Positions 17,905 through 26,568 of a DNA stretch of 34,663 nt are shown here, in pieces. Under the pieces are notes generated by a model. That model had not been told where the DNA came from. It worked only from the letters and a program-made list of their open reading frames with translations, and did not search any database. This stretch comes from Candidatus Peribacteraceae bacterium (GTDB lineage: Bacteria > Patescibacteriota > Gracilibacteria > Peribacterales > Peribacteraceae), in the NCBI GenBank assembly GCA_028712095.1, contig JAQTQU010000004.1, forward strand, positions 1 to 34,663, read 5' to 3'. Within the stretch, counting starts at the first letter, position 1; every line of letters begins with the position of its first letter. Made by a program: the position numbers and the translations under genes.

Positions 17905-20900
17905 TTACGGTAACTTCTGATCTCTCTCGGCGGCTGCGACAGAGCTCCAGACCTCCAAGAATTGCTTGAACGAAACGAGACGCTCGCGCTCTTCAAGATA
18001 TTGCTTCATCAGACGTGCTTCGTGCACAGAGAGATGCAGGGGGTGCTGCATTTCACCCTCTGCTCCTCCGTGGCTTGTGAGCATCGAGCGCAGGAAAGCT
18101 TCATTCAATGCGACATTCTCAAGGTACCGCTCGTAGGCGGCGCGGGCCGCAGGATCTTTGTTCTGCGTAACATACTCCTGATATGCAGGGTCCTGGGAGA
18201 GACGCCGCTGAACCCAGGAGGGAATGGCCGAGGAGAATGCTCGATACTCTGCATCGCCCATGAGCCAGTTCATTGGAATATAGAAAAGCTTCGAATTCGC
18301 AATGGTTACTGATTTGAGGCTATCAGACCGACGATTGGCACTATTGCCCACATTGAGAATCGTGGCATCAACCGTAGCCACGGTAAGCAGCGTAGTGAAA
18401 TCAAGAGCAACGGGGTCGACTCCCCTCCTCACGAGGTCGGCATACTCGCGCTGACGCTGTTCGAGTAAGTTCTGTGCCCCCCGGTAAGCATCCTGTGCAG
18501 CCCGGGCACCGGCTTCGGCAGTAGGTAGACCTTGGAGTTGCCGATCGATAGATTCGAGTCGGTCTTTGATTTGCTGAAGCTGTATGGCAAGCGAGTCCCT
18601 GCGCTTCTGTTCATCTGTGGTCGGAGTGGCGAGTACAACCAGTCTTTTGTACTCCTCCTGATAATCTAACCGTTTCTTTTCAAGTTGTTCACTTTCCTTT
18701 TTGAGTACATTCAAATCAGCCACATCTTTGGCCAAACGATCCATGTCTTGCTTGGTGCGATCGCGGGCCGTCGTTGCAGCCTCGATTTCACTCTTCTTTG
18801 ACTGCTCTGCCTGCTCATACTGACCGATTGCATCCTTGAGCTTATCACTCTTCGCCAATGCCTGAAATTGATTTGCCTGCAGAATCTCCATGACGTATCG
18901 TTTTTGAGAGGGTTTCAGATCCTCCCACTTCGTCGCATCCCCCCATAGCGTCTTCGCGATCTTGGCCTGCAACGGAGCAATTGTCTCCCGAACCTCTACT
19001 TCACTGATCGGACGTGGAGGGTCCGTAGGCACCCCTTTTGTGAAGGTTAGACGATCGGTGCGCTTGATGCCCGTGTGTTCGAAGGCACTCACCGTTGCGT
19101 TAGGGGCGAGTATGTCACGAATGGGATAATTGCCCCCATCGAAGAAGCTGACCATCGCTTGTTCCTCTTCCTCGTATTGCTTCTTACCCATTTCCGGATC
19201 CAATTCCTTGAGTGGGAAACCGAACACGCGGGAAACGCTCTCCAGGAACGACCCAACATATTCGTGCAGAAGCGGAATCGTCATCATGTAGTCATGGATC
19301 CCCTTAAGCTCCGTCAACGTGCGCCCTGTAATGTTGACCGTACCGTCGAAAATGAATTCCACGACACCCGGACCCTTAGTGATAACCGTCATGCCAATAG
19401 CCTTGCCCGTCTCCACAACAAACTTCCATGACGCTGCAAAATCCTCCACGACTTCCGGCTTCAGCTTCGCATACGTCAGCCGGGCCCAATCGTGAATCGC
19501 ACCTCCCGTATCCCACGCCCAGTCTTTCGCAGCAGCCGCAATCTCCGGCACCTTGTGAATCCCCTGCTTCATCATCACCCACGCCTGCACGCCGTACTTC
19601 TTGACGAGCGCTGCGGCTTCATCATAGGTGTAACCGAACAGATCCGCAGCGGCCTCAAGGTAGCTCCTGTTTTCCAGCATCTCCTTCGTCGGCATCTGGC
19701 ACTCGGACATGATCACCTCGAACATCGTGGCGGGCTTGAGGGAGGTCGAACGGTTCATGACATAGCGGCGCTGAATCAGATCGGCACCCTGCTCGGCATT
19801 GGTATCGGTGTTGCCGCCGGAAAGCCCGTTGATGCGCGCCACGTCGGCACACAGGGATTCAAAGGCAAGGTATGCCACTTCGCATGCCTTCTCTCTGGAA
19901 CCCGTGACACCAAGATTGTCTTCGATATCAGAAACGCGCAGCGACCGGGGCACGCCGAGCGAGAATCTCTTGCTGCCCGTAGCGCCTCCAGACTTCACGG
20001 CATTGCGCCATGCGAGCAGCTCCTGCACCGCAATGGGATTCTTCTCATTCATCAGGACACGGATGGCCGCCTGCCCCGCCGGCTGCATCAGCACTGCATA
20101 GCGCTTGTCGAGCGCGGCTCCGCGCCGGCGGAACGCCTCTAACGGAGAGGTACGATCCTCCTTATTCTTCCAGCGCAGGTTTTCACCCAAAAGGTCGCGG
20201 CCCGTACGCTGCTTCACAATCGCATTCACACCCAGCAGAATCGGCAGACCCAGCAGGACAAATTTGCCCTTCTTGTTCTTCCATATCTCTTTGATCATCC
20301 AGTACGCGGCGAAGGCGATGGCGATCACTTCGGCCTTGCCCACCATGTCCGTATTCCACAGGTCCTTCATGGATTCGATGCCGGTGCGCAGCCACCGGTC
20401 CACGGGGTTCGTGAATTCGTCTTCGTCCTCGATCTGCTCTTTGGCCTTGAGACTGCCGCGCATTTCAAAGAGCAGGCGCTGCTGCAGAGCGTTCACCGCC
20501 AGGCGGGCATCGATCACCGAAACCTTCTCGGTGCGGCCCTGATACTCGTACGTCTGCTCTTCGCCCGTGACGAAGGCCTCGAGAAACGCCGCCTTCGCGG
20601 GAGAGTCCTCCAGTGCGATTTCGAGCGAGGCACGCACTTTTTCCGGCGGATCCATGGTCCAGCGGCCGATACCGGCGGCAAGGTTGAGCGCGGGATTCGC
20701 CGGGTCTTTGGCCTGTCGCAGCAGATCCAGGGCACGGGGATTCAAGTTGAGTCCGCGCTGCTTTAAAGGAGAGAGGATGTCGCGCCCCGCCTGCGTTTCG
20801 ACGATGGCACGCGCATCGATCGTGCGCAGGAACGCCTGCCGCTCGGCAGGTTTCATCTTGGCCATCTGCTCATCCACGAACTTGTCCTGATCTTCGGGCG

Positions 20901-23226
20901 TGCGAAGTTTTCCTGCTGCCTGCAAGAGCTGTCTGGCCTCTTTCAAACCAGCCTCGGGATCTTTCTTGGTTCCCTTGTGCATGGCGGTCCACAGCGTCAG
21001 CTGACGCAGCCTTCTGGAACAGGTACTCCAGCCCATCGTATTCAGCTGCCCAATCACGTGCTGATTAGCCATGAGGAGTGCCTCCGCCTGCACATTGTGC
21101 TCCGACGGAGAAACTGCTGGATCACCGCGGAGTGCCTTCAGCTGCGCCTCCCTGCGGCTATGCAACCCGGTTTCGGTCGTCTCGAGGAACCGCTGCGCAC
21201 CCGAAGATGTCTTGAGCAGCTTCTCGAGCGAGGCCTTGCCGTCCTTCAGGGCTGCCTGCTGATTCAGTAGTTTGAGGAGGTCGGCATCGTGTTCCGGATC
21301 CCAGAAATTCTTGCGGATCCCCGCGATGTAGTCCCACCAGATGCCGGCCCCGGCCTTGGTGAGTTTCCACAGTTCCGATGCATGCATCGACACTGATTCC
21401 TTCCACGTGATATCGGCAACATGTGACCTCCCCATTGCATCACAAATAGTTTTTGCCTTTGCAGAGACGGTCATGTTTTTCAGTTCCAACTCCAGATCAT
21501 CTTTGGCACTGACTTTAATCTTCTTCGCGGGATCTGCGGGATCTGGTTTCTCAACCTCTGCAACAATCAATGTGCCATCGCCTCCATCGACAATAAGACC
21601 TTTGGTCTTCAGCCCGTTGAATTGATCCTTGGCTTTAACACGTGCTGCAGCCTCCTTGTCCTCCAGAGAGAAGAATGTGAAATACTCCAGCAGCAGTGCT
21701 TCGTTCACGAGCAACCGTTTGCCGGTGGCATCAACAGCCTTGACGGAATTTTCGATGATCGTCTTCGCTGCCTCTGCCCCGACCTTGACCCCGTCACCCA
21801 ACTTGGGCATCTTCGCAATTTCAACCAAGCGCCCCACTGCAATGTCGTACTGTGCGTCCGACAGTGGCTTCACTACATCATCGGTCAACCGCGCGCGCAG
21901 CGCCAGCGCCGAGAGCGAAACGCCTGTGGGATTATCGATCTTCACACCCTCGCTCCTGAGGTACTCCTCCGCCTTGCCGGTATTCCACAGGCTCAAAAGA
22001 TCGCGCGAGAAATCCTCGATGGAAACCGTTTGGGATGGGACTGTCTTCTTCAATTCTGCCTCCGATTTCGCACGGTCCGCCTCTACCGCATCCCTTCCGC
22101 CTTTGAGGATGGCGAGGATGAGTTTCTTCGCTTCGTTGGCGTCTTTGATCTTGTACTTCTTCAGAATTCGATCCACCTGCATAGCCTCCGTCAACTCCAC
22201 ACTGGTCTTGAGCCCGAGAGCTTCCTCGATTTTCTTTTTCTGATCATCCGTCAGCTTGGCCTTCTTCAGAATCTCCAGCCGTTGAATGAGTGCATCAAGA
22301 CGGAACTTTCCATTGCGCTCAAGCGACAGATGAATGAGCGCCTCCTGATCGGTACCGCCGAGGCGGTCCAAGTAGCGCAGGCGCTCCTGGAACGCATCCG
22401 CGATGAGCTTTTGCTGATTCATCTGAAGCTCCGACAACTTGGTATCGATGGCCCGCATGGCCGCCTCCACTTTCTTGCGCTCCTCCGGATTCAGAAGCTC
22501 GATGCCGCCGGTCTCGCGGACGATCTTGAGCAATGCCGAGCGCCGAGCGGTCGCGTCGGTGGCCGTGGTGAACGGCGTAAGGCTCAATGCGGGAATGCCA
22601 ATGGCCTTGAATTTGTCCGTCCACTTCCTGGCATCCTTCAGATCATCATCGGTGGCCCAGAGAATATCCTTCATCAGATCGACCAATTGATCGAACCGCT
22701 TCTTGAACGCATCGACGTTCGTCTTCTTCTCGAGGATGCCGCGGAGCTCCGTATCGAATCCCGGAAAGTCCCCTTCCCCTCCGGCATCGCTGTAGGCTTT
22801 CTGCAGTTTCCGGAGTTCGTCGATGGTCGCCTGCAGGATCTCTGAACACTTTTTCGCCAGATCCGTGGATTTGTCCTTGGCAGCGTTGATGGCCTGCCCC
22901 TCGCCCGTAAAAGCATCATGGCTCTTCTGCAGGAACGACAGGGCAATGGCATTGAGCCACTTCTTGGAATCATTGCCCGCAAGCAATTCCACCTGCGACG
23001 CGATCATGTTGAGCGTTTCCTCATCCGCGAGCATCTCTTTGATCCTTTGGTCATTCAGCGTCGTTGCAGCGTCACGGAGCGCCTTCTTGGCTTCAGCGAA
23101 TCCGGGGCCGCGCTTTTCCGTATCCAGCCGCATCGCATCGCCGCTGCGCTCCGGCGTCTTGTCGTAAATCAGCCGCGCTTCGCGCAGGCCTTCAGACCCA
23201 AAATCCGGAAAGAGTTTTTGTGTCAT
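17905..23226 (-). CDS. Giant orphan protein (about 1773 aa) with a central hydrophobic hairpin and C-terminal coiled coil
   Basis: Single uninterrupted ORF (ORF track start TTG 23235; ATG at 23226 preferred). Hydrophobic segment AEVIAIAFAAYWMIKEIWKNKKGKFVLLGLPILLGVNAIV mid-protein; coiled coil with KKESEQLEKKRLDYQEEYKRL near the C-terminus. Confidence 0.9.
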   Translation of the reverse strand: MTQKLFPDFGSEGLREARLIYDKTPERSGDAMRLDTEKRGPGFAEAKKALRDAATTLNDQRIKEMLADEETLNMIASQVELLAGNDSKKWLNAIALSFLQKSHDAFTGEGQAINAAKDKSTDLAKKCSEILQATIDELRKLQKAYSDAGGEGDFPGFDTELRGILEKKTNVDAFKKRFDQLVDLMKDILWATDDDLKDARKWTDKFKAIGIPALSLTPFTTATDATARRSALLKIVRETGGIELLNPEERKKVEAAMRAIDTKLSELQMNQQKLIADAFQERLRYLDRLGGTDQEALIHLSLERNGKFRLDALIQRLEILKKAKLTDDQKKKIEEALGLKTSVELTEAMQVDRILKKYKIKDANEAKKLILAILKGGRDAVEADRAKSEAELKKTVPSQTVSIEDFSRDLLSLWNTGKAEEYLRSEGVKIDNPTGVSLSALALRARLTDDVVKPLSDAQYDIAVGRLVEIAKMPKLGDGVKVGAEAAKTIIENSVKAVDATGKRLLVNEALLLEYFTFFSLEDKEAAARVKAKDQFNGLKTKGLIVDGGDGTLIVAEVEKPDPADPAKKIKVSAKDDLELELKNMTVSAKAKTICDAMGRSHVADITWKESVSMHASELWKLTKAGAGIWWDYIAGIRKNFWDPEHDADLLKLLNQQAALKDGKASLEKLLKTSSGAQRFLETTETGLHSRREAQLKALRGDPAVSPSEHNVQAEALLMANQHVIGQLNTMGWSTCSRRLRQLTLWTAMHKGTKKDPEAGLKEARQLLQAAGKLRTPEDQDKFVDEQMAKMKPAERQAFLRTIDARAIVETQAGRDILSPLKQRGLNLNPRALDLLRQAKDPANPALNLAAGIGRWTMDPPEKVRASLEIALEDSPAKAAFLEAFVTGEEQTYEYQGRTEKVSVIDARLAVNALQQRLLFEMRGSLKAKEQIEDEDEFTNPVDRWLRTGIESMKDLWNTDMVGKAEVIAIAFAAYWMIKEIWKNKKGKFVLLGLPILLGVNAIVKQRTGRDLLGENLRWKNKEDRTSPLEAFRRRGAALDKRYAVLMQPAGQAAIRVLMNEKNPIAVQELLAWRNAVKSGGATGSKRFSLGVPRSLRVSDIEDNLGVTGSREKACEVAYLAFESLCADVARINGLSGGNTDTNAEQGADLIQRRYVMNRSTSLKPATMFEVIMSECQMPTKEMLENRSYLEAAADLFGYTYDEAAALVKKYGVQAWVMMKQGIHKVPEIAAAAKDWAWDTGGAIHDWARLTYAKLKPEVVEDFAASWKFVVETGKAIGMTVITKGPGVVEFIFDGTVNITGRTLTELKGIHDYMMTIPLLHEYVGSFLESVSRVFGFPLKELDPEMGKKQYEEEEQAMVSFFDGGNYPIRDILAPNATVSAFEHTGIKRTDRLTFTKGVPTDPPRPISEVEVRETIAPLQAKIAKTLWGDATKWEDLKPSQKRYVMEILQANQFQALAKSDKLKDAIGQYEQAEQSKKSEIEAATTARDRTKQDMDRLAKDVADLNVLKKESEQLEKKRLDYQEEYKRLVVLATPTTDEQKRRDSLAIQLQQIKDRLESIDRQLQGLPTAEAGARAAQDAYRGAQNLLEQRQREYADLVRRGVDPVALDFTTLLTVATVDATILNVGNSANRRSDSLKSVTIANSKLFYIPMNWLMGDAEYRAFSSAIPSWVQRRLSQDPAYQEYVTQNKDPAARAAYERYLENVALNEAFLRSMLTSHGGAEGEMQHPLHLSVHEARLMKQYLEERERLVSFKQFLEVWSSVAAAERDQKLP

Positions 23227-23237
23227 AAAATCCAACT

Positions 23238-23266
23238 ATTGTACCAAAAATCGGGTTTTTGTTCAA
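23238..23266 (-). promoter_or_regulatory. Promoter TTGAAC-N17-TACAAT with TG extension
   Basis: Minus strand -35 TTGAAC (23266-23261), 17-nt spacer ending TGG, -10 TACAAT (23243-23238). Confidence 0.7.
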
Positions 23267-23307
23267 TGGAGCACAGAGCCTTTGCATAAGCCAAGAACGA
23301 GAATAGC

Positions 23308-23607
23308 CTAGGGCTGATAGGCCTCCCTGCGGTGGCGGACGGCGAGGACTTCGATGACGTGCGTACGGCCCTTCACATCCACGAGGACGCGATAATCACC
23401 CACACGGAACCGAAATAAACCCTGACGGTTGCCCTGCAACGGTTTGGCAAAGTGCAGCGGATCGACATGGGCGGCATACCACTCCATCTTGTCGAGAATG
23501 CGCGTGGCAATCATGCGCGGTAACCGCGCGAGGTCCTGTTGCGCTGAGGACGATATTTTGATGCTGGGAGTCCGAGCATCTGCCGGACTTCCTCGGTCGT
23601 GTACCAC
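23308..23607 (-). CDS. RelE-family toxin (start uncertain)
   Basis: IKISSSAQQDLARLPRMIATRILDKMEWYAAHVDPLHFAKPLQGNRQGLFRFRVGDYRVLVDVKGRTHVIEVLAVRHRREAYQP is typical RelE. No ATG near the family N-terminus; in-frame GTG at 23607. Confidence 0.82.
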   Translation of the reverse strand: MVHDRGSPADARTPSIKISSSAQQDLARLPRMIATRILDKMEWYAAHVDPLHFAKPLQGNRQGLFRFRVGDYRVLVDVKGRTHVIEVLAVRHRREAYQP

Positions 23608-23819
23608 TCGCCTCTCGCGATCTGCCTCCGCGCCTCCGCGATATCCGCTTCCAACTCCTCCATCGTGCGTTTCCTCCGCGGTTTTACGGGGACTAAATGA
23701 GCCACCGGCTCGCCGAAGCGCATGATGACGAAGTGGACATTGTCCCTGCGTGCCTCGTTGAGAATCTTCTGCATATTCGCCCGGAGGGAACGGACGCCAA
23801 TCGTGCGGGTCTTTGCCAT
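23511..23819 (-). CDS. Phd/RelB-type antitoxin
   Basis: MAKTRTIGVRSLRANMQKILNEARRDNVHFVIMRFGEPVAHLVPV pattern; paired with the downstream RelE-like gene. Confidence 0.82.
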   Translation of the reverse strand: MAKTRTIGVRSLRANMQKILNEARRDNVHFVIMRFGEPVAHLVPVKPRRKRTMEELEADIAEARRQIARGEWYTTEEVRQMLGLPASKYRPQRNRTSRGYRA

Positions 23820-23844
23820 GGTCTGAAGGGGAAGAACGATCCAT

Positions 23845-23873
23845 AGTGTACACAAATGTGTACTCAATTTCAA
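23845..23873 (-). promoter_or_regulatory. TA promoter TTGAAA-N17-TACACT with embedded palindromic operator
   Basis: -35 TTGAAA (23873-23868), -10 TACACT (23850-23845). Palindrome GTACACA-AA-TGTGTAC at 23848-23863 overlaps the -10. Confidence 0.72.
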
Positions 23874-23880
23874 GTGATCC

Positions 23881-26346
23881 TCAAAGCCCCCACCATTTGC
23901 GCCCAAACCAGATAAGCGCGATCCCAAGGCCAGAGAACGCCCCCAGCGCGCTCACTTCGGGCACGGGGGACTGTTCTGTGACAGGACCTGCCACCGTGAG
24001 AGTATCCGGCAGTTCGGACAGGGCGTAGGTCATGACGAAGGAACCAGAGGATGAAAAAGAAATAGAGGAAAGAGAAGAAAGAGAGGATTGGGAAGCCACG
24101 ACATACCGTGTCCGTGAAAATGCAGGCGAGGGCGCGACGACGGACTTTTTCGAACTGCGGGCAGACGGGGCTGATGACTGTGTTGCGATCTGACAGGCAT
24201 TAATGCGACCGGGCGTAGTGCTCGAAGCCCGCCATTCCCCGTCACAGTAACTGAACGAGATTCCGGCTTTGAGTTTCGGAACTGTGACGTGATCCGACCA
24301 GGATGCATCGGGAGCAATGAACCACGCGTCATCGCCCGCATCATTGAGCTGAAGTTTCGTCAGGCTCCCGGGGAAAATCAGGTACTCCCCTGCCCCGATG
24401 CTGGAATCTGATGGGAGCTTCCATGGCTTACTTCCGCCATCCTTGAGATCATCGAGGATCCAACCGCCAAGGGAAATTGCATGATCGGTCGGGTTGAATA
24501 ATTCGATCCATTCGTCACCGGTCATCTGCACTTCGCTTACAATAACCCCAAGCTCGATGCGGACAGAAGAAGCAGAGGATGGAGAGGATGGAGAGGATGG
24601 AGAAGATGGAGAGGATGGAGAAGATGGAGAGGAAACAGAGGAAAGAGAAGAAACCGAAGATGCCGATGAGGCCGAAGAGCTCGATGATGTTTTCTCTTCT
24701 GGAAGAACGGTAACCGAAAGCGTACTCACCGAAATCCCGCCGCAAAAATCCCGGACCGTCAGACGAACGGTATAGCTGCCAGCATCGGTGAACGTATGAG
24801 ACGGTGGATTGCATTTGCCGCTCACTGCATCATCGTCAAAGTCCCACACGCACGCGGCAGAAGCCAAAGATCCGGCTCCCACTGCCGCCTGCAGGTTGAG
24901 TGTCACATGCTCCTCACCCGCGACAAATGCGCTGCCGACCGAGGCCGATCCGGCATCCTGAATGAGGATGCGCGGCGCGAGCGGCTCCGCAACATTGTGT
25001 TTTCCCTCGCTCGGAACACAGAACGCATGGAGTGAATAGGGAGGATCTTTGTCCCGCCCGAAGCTCACCTCCTCCGCCGTCTGCGGATACTCCCACGCAT
25101 CGATGAGTTGCGAGCCGTTCATCAGGCTCACGCGCTCGCCGGAATTATCGAGCGGCAGAGCAGTGACGGATTTACGAAAAGAAACGTACTCGCCCGGCGC
25201 CAGCAGAAAACCGGAAGCGCTGCGCGGAGGAATCGTGTACACGGCGGAGGAATTGCCATCATCGAGGATCCAGCCCGCGATATTCACGGAATCCGCTCCC
25301 AGATTGGCGATCTCGATCCACTCTTCGGTATCGGCGCCGATGGGATTACTGAGGACCTCGGTGATGAGGACGGAGGACGGAGAAGAGGAAGATGAAGAAG
25401 ATGGAGAGGATGGAGAGGATGGAGAAGAGGAAGATGAAGAAGATGGAGAGGATGGAGAAGAGGAAGATGAAGAAGATGAAGAAGATGGAGAGGATGGAGA
25501 AGAGGAAGATGAAGAAGATGGAGAGGATGGAGAGGGGGCAGAAGAAACAGAGGACGAACAGGAAGAGCCGGAGCCGGAGGATGAAAAGGAGGTTGGAGAG
25601 GTTGAAGAAGTGAGGGAGGCCTGAGAGGAAGAAGATGAATCAGGGGAAGAGGAAATAGAGGAAATCAAAGAATCCGAAGACGAAGAGGAGAGCGGCCCTT
25701 CGCGGCCGCGGTCCAAAGAGATGTCACCCGGCGTGCCGAAGATCTGCGCACCTTCATCGAATCCGGATGAGGTATCGGCCGTCTGCCAGTTTTCCGGATT
25801 ATTCCCCGGCAGTGTGAGATCAATGCGCTCCATGCTGGCTTTGGGATCGCCCGAAACATTGACTCCCGCAAAGGGATTGCCCACGCCATCGTCCACTTCG
25901 TCGCGCACGGCACCGGATGCATCGCGCAGACGCAGCAGGAGCTTGGTATTCGGCAGACTCATGGCGGTCGTTGCCATCCACGGTTCCGACAGCAGCCGCG
26001 AAGAGGAGGCAGCATAGTGACTGAGAACGCGCACGCCTCCGGCCGGGATCACCGCACCCGTTGCAAAGGAAACCACCACTGCCTCCTCCCCCGTGCTCCT
26101 GAGACTCGTGAACGTCCAGCCGGCAAGATCGCAGTCGCCCATTCCCGCGCACGCGATCTCCACCCATTCATCGGCGGTGGAAAGATCCGACCCCATCCAC
26201 ATCACTTCGCTGATGACCGCCGAACCGATCGCGGTGCTGCCATCCGCAAACGCCCGATGCATCGCCCGACCGGGCAAGAGGCAAAGCAGCATTCCTGCCG
26301 GAAGCAGGTATGTGAGAAGCCGGTGCAGAAACCCGTGCGGTTCCAA
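23881..26346 (-). CDS. Secreted surface protein with three lamin-tail-like domains, a PKD-like domain, Ser-rich linkers and a C-terminal TM sorting-like tail
   Basis: LTD-like blocks AVISEVMWMGSD..DEWVEIA, VLITEVLSNPIGADTEEWIEIANLG, VIVSEVQMTGDEWIELFNPTD; PKD-like CVWDFDDDAVSGKCNPPSHTFTDAGSYTVRLTV. Proposed TTG start 26346 gives a signal peptide. The ORF track start 26574 reads through a repeat. Confidence 0.8.
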   Translation of the reverse strand: MEPHGFLHRLLTYLLPAGMLLCLLPGRAMHRAFADGSTAIGSAVISEVMWMGSDLSTADEWVEIACAGMGDCDLAGWTFTSLRSTGEEAVVVSFATGAVIPAGGVRVLSHYAASSSRLLSEPWMATTAMSLPNTKLLLRLRDASGAVRDEVDDGVGNPFAGVNVSGDPKASMERIDLTLPGNNPENWQTADTSSGFDEGAQIFGTPGDISLDRGREGPLSSSSSDSLISSISSSPDSSSSSQASLTSSTSPTSFSSSGSGSSCSSSVSSAPSPSSPSSSSSSSPSSPSSSSSSSSSSPSSPSSSSSSSPSSPSSPSSSSSSSPSSVLITEVLSNPIGADTEEWIEIANLGADSVNIAGWILDDGNSSAVYTIPPRSASGFLLAPGEYVSFRKSVTALPLDNSGERVSLMNGSQLIDAWEYPQTAEEVSFGRDKDPPYSLHAFCVPSEGKHNVAEPLAPRILIQDAGSASVGSAFVAGEEHVTLNLQAAVGAGSLASAACVWDFDDDAVSGKCNPPSHTFTDAGSYTVRLTVRDFCGGISVSTLSVTVLPEEKTSSSSSASSASSVSSLSSVSSPSSPSSPSSPSSPSSPSSASSVRIELGVIVSEVQMTGDEWIELFNPTDHAISLGGWILDDLKDGGSKPWKLPSDSSIGAGEYLIFPGSLTKLQLNDAGDDAWFIAPDASWSDHVTVPKLKAGISFSYCDGEWRASSTTPGRINACQIATQSSAPSARSSKKSVVAPSPAFSRTRYVVASQSSLSSLSSISFSSSGSFVMTYALSELPDTLTVAGPVTEQSPVPEVSALGAFSGLGIALIWFGRKWWGL
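24565..24640. repeat. Coding minisatellite (GGAGAGGAT/GGAGAAGAT units) encoding SPSSPSSPSSP
   Basis: Direct repeats of GATGGAGAGGATGGAGAGGATGGAGAAGATGGAG. Confidence 0.9.
25375..25545. repeat. Coding minisatellite encoding Ser/Pro linker
   Basis: Repeated GAAGAGGAAGATGAAGAAGATGGAGAGGATGGA units. Confidence 0.92.
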
Positions 26347-26477
26347 AGCACACCATTGCAGCGCAATGCATGGATCAGAGCAGCACTCCCGGGTCAACGA
26401 AACTGAGACGGTGTCTGTTTTTTGGCTTCGGAATGCGATGAAACACGTTCCATGCGGAAGCAGAACGCGTGGATTCC

Positions 26478-26568
26478 GCCTCACCCCCCTACCCCCTCTC
26501 CATGAAGGAATCGCGGCAGGCCACGTCACACACGTGCGACGTGGCGGGGATGGAGAGGGGGTGAGGCC
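26478..26568. repeat. GC-rich palindromic intergenic element, copy 4, with an inner hairpin
   Basis: Arms GCCTCACCCCCCTACCCCCTCTCCAT / ATGGAGAGGGGGTGAGGC. Inner hairpin GCCACGTC...GACGTGGC. Shares CTCTCCATGAAGGAATCG with copy 3. Confidence 0.82.

Noticed and set aside
21622-22845. 407-aa plus-strand ORF
   Set aside because: Shadow within the giant 1.77k-aa gene.
25392-25613. MKKMERMERMEKRK small repetitive ORF
   Set aside because: Antisense of the Ser/Pro minisatellite; low complexity only.
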